The position numbers and the translations under genes are program-made. Below the pieces are notes generated by a model. That model was given only the letters and a program-made list of their open reading frames with translations. It ran no database searches and was not told where the DNA came from. Below are positions 32,450 through 33,773 of a stretch of DNA of 33,773 nt, one piece after another (position 1 is the stretch's first letter; each line of letters starts with the position of its first letter). Where the stretch lies: the NCBI GenBank assembly GCA_900546265.1, contig URCA01000039.1:1-33773 (forward strand), written 5' to 3'. The stretch is from an uncultured Oscillospiraceae bacterium (GTDB lineage: Bacteria > Bacillota > Clostridia > Oscillospirales > Acutalibacteraceae).

Positions 32450-32479
32450 AGGGGGACGGTTTTGACCGTCCCCCTTTTA
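32450..32479 (+). terminator. Terminator of the LCP gene
   Basis: GGGGGACGG-TTTTGA-CCGTCCCCC (32451-32474) followed by TTTTAT, directly after the stop codon. Confidence 0.9.
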
Positions 32480-32487
32480 TAATGCCG

Positions 32488-32532
32488 CAGAAAACCGCCG
32501 GCTGAAAGCGTTGCTTTCGGCCGGCGGTTCTG
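32488..32532. repeat. Strong hairpin between the LCP and DUF2809 genes
   Basis: CAGAAAACCGCCGGCTGAAAG and CTTTCGGCCGGCGGTTCTG form a nearly perfect stem of about 18 bp with a short CGTTG loop. It has no long T-run, and lies between the terminators of the two converging units. Confidence 0.6.
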
Positions 32533-32548
32533 ACTTTGGACAAGCCAT

Positions 32549-32590
32549 AAAAACAAAAAGCTCCGGGAAAGTCCGTCCACCTTCCCGGAG
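32549..32590 (-). terminator. Terminator of the pentapeptide-DUF2809 operon
   Basis: On the minus strand CTCCGGGAA (32582-32590) pairs with TTCCCGGAG (32561-32569) and is followed by CTTTTTGTTTTT. Confidence 0.9.
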
Positions 32591-32597
32591 CCGGCTC

Positions 32598-32987
32598 TTA
32601 TCCTGTTTTCCGCGAGAGAATCCGCAGCTCCGCCGCCTGCCACAGCGCGCACAGTCCCGCCCCGACGGCATAGCAGAGAATATCCATCCAGTCGAACACG
32701 CTGCCCAGAATCACGCGAATCACCGGCACCGTGTCCAGGTGCAGCCGCGCGCCCAGCTGAAAATACTGGGCCGCCTCCACCGCCGCCGCAGCCAGGAAGA
32801 CCGCCGCCGGCAGCCAGGCGGGCGCCCGCCCGCCAACCGCCCGCGCCAGGCAGTAGAGAAGAACCGCCGCCAGCACATCCCCCAGATACGGGCGCACGAA
32901 CCGGTCGTGCACAAACACCGCGATCAGCGCCTCGAGCAGAAGCAGCAGGCCGAAGGCCAGCGCGTACCATCGTCTTCCCGCCCTCAC
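32598..32987 (-). CDS. DUF2809 membrane protein
   Basis: A 129-residue protein with about four hydrophobic helices. The segments FVHDRFVRPYLGDVLAAVLLY, with its RPYLGD motif (about 30-37), EAAQYFQLG and ILGSVFDWMDILCYAVGA match DUF2809. No function is known to me. The GTG start overlaps the TGA stop of the pentapeptide gene, so the pair is translationally coupled. Confidence 0.88.
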   Translation of the reverse strand: MRAGRRWYALAFGLLLLLEALIAVFVHDRFVRPYLGDVLAAVLLYCLARAVGGRAPAWLPAAVFLAAAAVEAAQYFQLGARLHLDTVPVIRVILGSVFDWMDILCYAVGAGLCALWQAAELRILSRKTG

Positions 32988-33652
32988 AAGCTGCCCTCCT
33001 TAATGACCACGCCCAGCAGCCGGGCCAGCTCCGCCGCCTGGAACGGGGTGACCACCGCCCCCCGCAGCTCGCCGCCGCCCAGAAGCCAGCCCCCGATGTC
33101 GCAGGTGGTGAAATCGATGCCGGAAAGGGCTGTGCCGCACAGGTTGCAGTCCAGTAGCCGGCAGCGGTCAAATGGGGCCTTCCCCAGCGCGCAGCCCAAC
33201 ATGGACGCCCCCTCCAAATCGCAGCGAAAAAAACCCGCGCCCTTGCATTGGCAGCCCGACAGGTTGGCCAGCCGCATGCCGCACTGCTCGAAGGTCACCT
33301 GCCGCAGCTTGGCCTCCGCCAGGGTCAGCCCCACTGCCTTGCAATCCTCGAACCGGCAGCGCAGCAGGCTGCACCCGGTCAAATCCAGGTTGGATAAATC
33401 ACAGCCCCGAAACACCGCGTCCACAAACCCCAGACGCGGCATCGAGCAGCCAGAAAACCGCCAGTTTTCGAACACGCATTCCCGGAACTCCATGGTTCCG
33501 TTCCAATCGTCCGGCGCCGTCTGCGTCAACGCGCCGCCGGAAAACAGACAGCCCCGCACGTCGTCCTCTTCCCGGAGCGCCCGGCGGACGGCCTCCTCCA
33601 TGTCTGCTTCCCGCCTCAGCTCGGCGGGAAGCACCGGCCCTTGTATCCGCAT
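32984..33652 (-). CDS. Pentapeptide-repeat protein, Qnr/McbG-like
   Basis: A 222-residue protein in which residues about 55-200 are made of pentapeptides with a central Phe or Leu (CVFEN, WRFSG, CDLSN, LDLTG, CRFED, ATFEQ-like units), forming a right-handed square beta-helix. Size, the Cys-rich F/L pattern and an ending PFQAAELARLLGVVI resemble Qnr and McbG proteins, which mimic DNA and shield gyrase or topoisomerase IV from inhibitors. The family also has members with unrelated or unknown roles, so topoisomerase protection is only inferred. ATG 33652 has AGG close by; the open frame upstream has no ribosome site. It is the first gene of an operon with DUF2809. Confidence 0.85.
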   Translation of the reverse strand: MRIQGPVLPAELRREADMEEAVRRALREEDDVRGCLFSGGALTQTAPDDWNGTMEFRECVFENWRFSGCSMPRLGFVDAVFRGCDLSNLDLTGCSLLRCRFEDCKAVGLTLAEAKLRQVTFEQCGMRLANLSGCQCKGAGFFRCDLEGASMLGCALGKAPFDRCRLLDCNLCGTALSGIDFTTCDIGGWLLGGGELRGAVVTPFQAAELARLLGVVIKEGSL

Positions 33653-33773
33653 GTGCCTACCATCCCTTCGCCTAAGGTGAGGGAGAGGGAACCCACCCCG
33701 CCTCAGCCGGTGTATTTTGCCATTCTGCCGCGTTATCGTCCTAGGTGGGCGCCAGCCCACCGTCGTCCTCTGC
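33653..33773. other. Window end without a recognisable gene
   Basis: These 121 bases are upstream of the pentapeptide gene. I see a GC-rich palindrome-like GGTGGGCGCCAGCCCACC near 33745-33762 and no clear promoter. Confidence 0.4.

Overview
The window joins the conjugation module of a Tn1549/CTn4-type integrative conjugative element (about 1-13,100) to a GC-rich chromosomal segment (about 13,200-33,773). The host looks like a low-GC-phylum anaerobe with a GC-rich genome, probably a Clostridia/Oscillospirales gut commensal. The basis is a DUF4364 gene, a sporulation-type yaaL(DUF2508)-bofA pair, a clostridial ParC/ParE pair, a Bce-type peptide-resistance locus and strong Shine-Dalgarno sequences. 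No rRNA or integrase is present to fix the species.

Element (all on the minus strand, so it reads from high to low coordinates): a ParB-like protein with a structured leader, a DUF7768 protein, antirestriction protein ArdA, PcfB, the coupling protein VirD4/TraG, a Maff2 membrane peptide, a VirB6/TrbL channel protein, an MT-A70 methyltransferase, PrgI, the VirB4 ATPase, a conserved hypothetical protein and the start of a CD1108-family cell-wall hydrolase cut by the window edge. Relaxase, integrase and cargo lie outside the window. The coupling-protein gene is split by a complete group II intron (6,667-9,047) with its reverse transcriptase/maturase. The exons rejoin exactly in frame. The same gene has no ordinary start codon: an ATA sits where an ATG would overlap the PcfB stop.

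Chromosome, 13.2-18.1 kb: an orphan lipoprotein, an SLC13/ArsB-like permease co-translated with a YbaK-type tRNA deacylase, a UraA-type uracil/xanthine permease with a clear promoter, and divergent DUF4364 and BofA genes separated by a bidirectional terminator. At 18.1-26.2 kb lie DUF2508, RNase R and SecG, then topoisomerase IV subunits ParC and ParE with palindromic repeats around parC, a 50-residue ORF and tRNA-Ala(GGC). At 26.3-31.2 kb is a Bce-type antimicrobial-peptide module: response regulator, histidine kinase, ABC ATPase and large FtsX-like permease. A 14-bp direct repeat with a 20-bp period upstream of the ATPase is a likely regulator site. At 31.4-33.7 kb are an LCP-family cell-wall ligase (plus strand) and a two-gene operon of a Qnr/McbG-like pentapeptide-repeat protein and a DUF2809 membrane protein.

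I did not see a wholly new multi-gene system. The least explained items are the ATA start of the coupling protein, the roughly 160-bp nested palindrome between parB and the DUF7768 gene, the tandem terminator-like leader of the transfer operon, and the repeat family flanking parC.
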